This document shows, piece by piece, positions 26,209-27,868 of a stretch of 27,868 bases of DNA. Under the pieces are notes generated by a model, which searched no databases, was not told where the DNA came from, and was given only the letters and a program-made list of their open reading frames with translations. The DNA comes from an uncultured Porphyromonas sp. Its GTDB lineage: Bacteria; Bacteroidota; Bacteroidia; Bacteroidales; Porphyromonadaceae. The stretch covers positions 1-27,868 of the forward strand of contig NZ_CABUAN010000029.1 of NCBI RefSeq assembly GCF_902489635.1. The letters run 5' to 3'. How positions within the stretch are numbered: position 1 is the first letter of the stretch; each line of letters opens with the position of its first letter. The translations under genes and the position numbers were made by a program.

Positions 26209-26274
26209 GCTCACAGACCGCTAAGCCTCCCCTAACCCATCGCTAAAAGGTTGCTAACCAGCCGCTAAATATCA
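26209..26274. repeat. 11-bp phased GCTAA repeat after hmuV
   Basis: Pentamers GCTCA, GCTAA, CCTAA, GCTAA, GCTAA and GCTAA start at 26209, 26220, 26231, 26242, 26253 and 26264, exactly 11 bp apart. The six bases between them vary. The set lies between the hmuV stop and the terminator and is non-coding. Confidence 0.65.
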
Positions 26275-26278
26275 ACAG

Positions 26279-26314
26279 CCCCCACGTCTCTCTACGACCA
26301 GAGAGACGTGGGGG
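26279..26314 (+). terminator. Strong terminator hairpin of the hmu operon
   Basis: A perfect 15-bp stem joins CCCCCACGTCTCTCT (26279-26293) and AGAGAGACGTGGGGG (26300-26314) with a 6-nt loop, followed by TTGTCGTTTG. It closes the hmu operon. Confidence 0.88.
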
Positions 26315-26404
26315 TTGTCGTTTGTGCCAATGCTTCGCTTGCTCTCCGTAGAGACAACAGCAAACCCCTCGATTGAAAAACTTCGTTTCCCCGTATGCCC
26401 ATTT

Positions 26405-26630
26405 AGTTTCATACCTAAGAAACTGGAGTTTCATACCTAAGAAACTAGAGTTTCATACCTAGGAAACAGAAATCCCTCCCTTGGGACGACTTGCTCCCTC
26501 CCTAGGGATTTTTTCGTCCCTCCCTAGGGATTGAAACTTTCCAGCGTTGGAAAGTAAAGTTTCCAGCGTTGGAAAAGAAACTTTCCTACCTTGGAAAAAA
26601 AGTTTTCCAACGCTGGAACCGTTTTGGAAA
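26405..26630. repeat. Palindromic unit array 3 (22-bp period)
   Basis: Ten palindromic cores step by 22 bp (one step of 21): cores start near 26408, 26430, 26452, 26473, 26495, 26517, 26539, 26561, 26583 and 26605. The first three read TTTCATACCTAAGAAA, the next three are of the type TCCCTCCCTAGGGA, and the last four TTCCAGCGTTGGAA, TTCCTACCTTGGAA or TTCCAACGCTGGAA. The end GCTGGAACCGTTTTGGAA matches the end of array 2. The spacer ATTTTTTCG and the following TTGAA also recur in array 2. The array directly abuts the intron reverse-transcriptase remnant at about 26636. Confidence 0.9.
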
Positions 26631-26635
26631 GTTAA

Positions 26636-26940
26636 CAATACCAAGCTTGCGTAGCCCCCAGGGTTGCTTTCGCGGAGTTTTCCATTGCTTCCATATCACT
26701 TTACGTAACATCGTGCGTATGTGTTCGTCTATCTTGACCATCTTGCCTTTAAGACCATGCTCCATTACGCCCGATTTCAGATACTTGTGTATCAAGCTTT
26801 CGGTGTCTAGGTCATAGATGATGCGACCTACATAGCTCATCAATTTGTCTTGAGGAACATTGTCGAAGAACTTCTCCAAGTCTATGTCAACTATCCACTC
26901 CGCTCCCTCGCTGAGGATTACAAACCTTTTTCTCTTTATA
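26636..26940 (-). pseudogene. Group II intron reverse transcriptase/maturase remnant (LtrA-like), internally deleted
   Basis: Read on the minus strand, the frame begins near 26940 without a start and gives EGAEWIVDIDLEKFFDNV, then DKLMSYVG and SLIHKYLKSGVME, the early RT domain of LtrA-type intron proteins. It then passes straight to VKIDEHIRTMLRKVIWKQWK and WGLRKLGI, which belong to the far C-terminal maturase region. The catalytic core including the YADD motif, roughly 200 residues, is absent, yet the frame is kept. The downstream end runs into palindrome array 3, so the last codons are not intron-derived. Both ends are therefore missing. It cannot be an active RT and marks an old mobile-element insertion at the start of the lower-GC accessory segment. 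Confidence 0.85.
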
Positions 26941-27152
26941 TTGCAAAAACGTTAGGACTCTATTGATTTTATTTGTAACTTCACGGTGCAAACTTGATTG
27001 TTCGAAAACTAGGCTCACCTATCTGCCAGTTCCAACATATATGTCCACTTAACGCAAAATGCCTATGGCAAAAAAAACCACAAACCACTAAGTACGGGGC
27101 ATTCGTCCGTACAAATCCAACATTTTTCAAAAACTCCAAAATAGAAAGTACT
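26941..27152. other. A/T-rich intergenic region with a small hairpin
   Basis: No gene or consensus TAnnTTTG promoter was found here. A short inverted repeat GTACGG/CCGTAC spans 27092-27112 with a 9-nt loop. On the minus strand it is followed by a T-rich stretch, so it could be a weak terminator or a mobile-element relic. Confidence 0.4.
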
Positions 27153-27868
27153 ATGAGAGTGAGATTTTTAATAATGGCATTCCTACTGACTGCCATGCTA
27201 CCGCTGGCGAGAGCGGCAGGTAGCGACTGGAAAACCGCCACGCTGATGAACAGCGGGGACACGAAAAGCGGACAGCTATCCGACACGCACGGGGAGGACT
27301 GGTACAAGTTTGTAGTGCCTGAGAAAAAGAACGGCACTGCCACGTTTGTCCTTTCCTCGAAGGACGGACTGAGCTTGAGCCACCTTGATGTGTTTGCCCT
27401 TAAAGACGATGAAGTCAAATTAAGAAACCAGTTCGTTCTGTGCAGAGAGGTTACTGGTGATACCCTGACCATAAGCGACCTTGCGGCAGGCACTTATTAT
27501 GTACAGATAACAAGGCACAAAAATCAAGGCAGTTACAACCTGAAATATACTTTTGCCCCCAACTCCACCCCCAATGACAGCGAGCCAAACGACCAATACG
27601 ATAAGGGCGCGCAGCTTGAGAGCGGAACAACGGCGACCGGGCATTTGGGGTATATATACTATGGAGATGACACTCGAGATACGGAGGACTGGTACAAGTT
27701 TGTTGTGCCTGAGAAAAAGAACGGCACTGCCACGTTTGTCCTTTCCTCGAAGGACGGACTGAGCTTGAGCCACCTTGATGTGTTTGCCCTTAAAGACGAT
27801 GAAGTCAAATTAAGAAACCAGTTCGTTCTGTGCAGAGAGGTTACTGGTGATACCCTGACCATAAGCGA
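27153..27868 (+). CDS. Secreted protein with tandem PPC-like repeats (partial, 3' end outside window)
   Basis: An ATG at 27153 opens a frame of 238 codons that is still open at the window edge. Residues 1-21 are a signal peptide (MRVRFLIMAFLLTAMLPLARA). The mature part has a 130-residue repeat resembling bacterial pre-peptidase C-terminal (PPC) domains: EDWYKFVVPEKK (48-59), LAAGTYYVQI (110-119), GSYNLKYTF and then SEPNDQYDKGAQL (143-155), leading into a second EDWYKFVVPEKK (178-189). PPC domains are usually carried by secreted proteases and other exported enzymes. Any catalytic domain or type IX secretion signal would lie beyond the window. Base composition is more A/T-rich than the upstream operons, and the gene sits beside an intron relic, so it is probably acquired. 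No clear promoter or ribosome site was seen. Confidence 0.8.
   Translation, partial: MRVRFLIMAFLLTAMLPLARAAGSDWKTATLMNSGDTKSGQLSDTHGEDWYKFVVPEKKNGTATFVLSSKDGLSLSHLDVFALKDDEVKLRNQFVLCREVTGDTLTISDLAAGTYYVQITRHKNQGSYNLKYTFAPNSTPNDSEPNDQYDKGAQLESGTTATGHLGYIYYGDDTRDTEDWYKFVVPEKKNGTATFVLSSKDGLSLSHLDVFALKDDEVKLRNQFVLCREVTGDTLTIS
27293..27478 (+). repeat. PPC repeat, copy 1 (390-bp period)
   Basis: These 186 bp recur at 27683-27868 with a single difference (A at 27314, T at 27704), a silent Val codon change. The repeat step is 390 bp, or 130 codons. Confidence 0.95.
27683..27868 (+). repeat. PPC repeat, copy 2 (cut by window end)
   Basis: This is the second copy of the 186-bp segment at 27293-27478. 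It is truncated by the window, so the full identical stretch may be longer and there may be more copies. Confidence 0.95.

Noticed and set aside
26941..27152. TAnnTTTG promoter for the PPC gene (TTATTTG region near 26970)
   Set aside because: It lacks one spacer base of the consensus and is about 180 bp from the start codon.
26981..27493. Minus-strand ORF of 170 codons, and its partner at 27659-27862
   Set aside because: They mirror the signal-peptide-bearing PPC gene on the plus strand, and their similarity to each other only reflects the DNA repeat.

Overview
The window looks like chromosome from a Porphyromonas-like member of the Bacteroidota. The evidence is a Sov/SprA type IX secretion translocon next to ruvA, a complete hmuYRSTUV haem-uptake operon whose HmuY and HmuR resemble those of Porphyromonas gingivalis, a meso-diaminopimelate dehydrogenase, TAnnTTTG-type -7 promoter boxes and few Shine-Dalgarno sites. 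No rRNA, tRNA or CRISPR array was seen.

Layout. (1) 1-326: gene-free, filled with REP/BIME-like hairpin repeats and a 55-bp direct repeat. (2) 327-8563, minus strand: ruvA then sov, probably co-transcribed. (3) 8564-8980: divergent intergenic region with an array of ten palindromic units at about 21-bp spacing. (4) 8981-9463: SPOR-domain lipoprotein closed by a terminator. (5) 9552-16983, plus strand: a tight run of murB, a PhnP-like/LipB fusion gene, a YpfJ-type metallopeptidase, ddh, lgt, a flavodiiron protein and nagB. Most of these serve peptidoglycan precursor, lipoprotein and amino-sugar metabolism; a strong terminator follows. (6) 16984-17483: a second palindrome array (22-bp period), an inverted repeat and a Bacteroidota-type promoter. 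(7) 17484-26195: the hmu operon. (8) 26196-26640: an 11-bp phased GCTAA repeat, a strong terminator and a third palindrome array. (9) 26636-27868: a lower-GC accessory segment with a group II intron reverse-transcriptase remnant and the 5' part of a secreted protein with near-identical PPC-type repeats, cut by the window end.

How the genes work together: in hmu, HmuY captures haem at the surface, HmuR imports it through the outer membrane, and HmuS (a membrane-anchored CobN-fold protein) probably processes it at the inner membrane. HmuT is a multi-pass membrane protein. HmuU and HmuV look like an ExbB/ExbD-style motor pair: HmuV carries an Asp at the start of its single membrane helix, as ExbD does.

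Most notable observations: three intergenic arrays of 21-22-bp palindromic units whose arms change in a compensatory way and two of which share a conserved end; a PhnP-like/LipB fusion; a predicted His/Met rather than His/His haem site in HmuY; a Met/Gly/Pro-rich insert in HmuS; and a hairpin between hmuY and hmuR. Most of the window is well-known biology. The palindrome arrays are the best candidate for something poorly described, but novelty cannot be judged without a database search.
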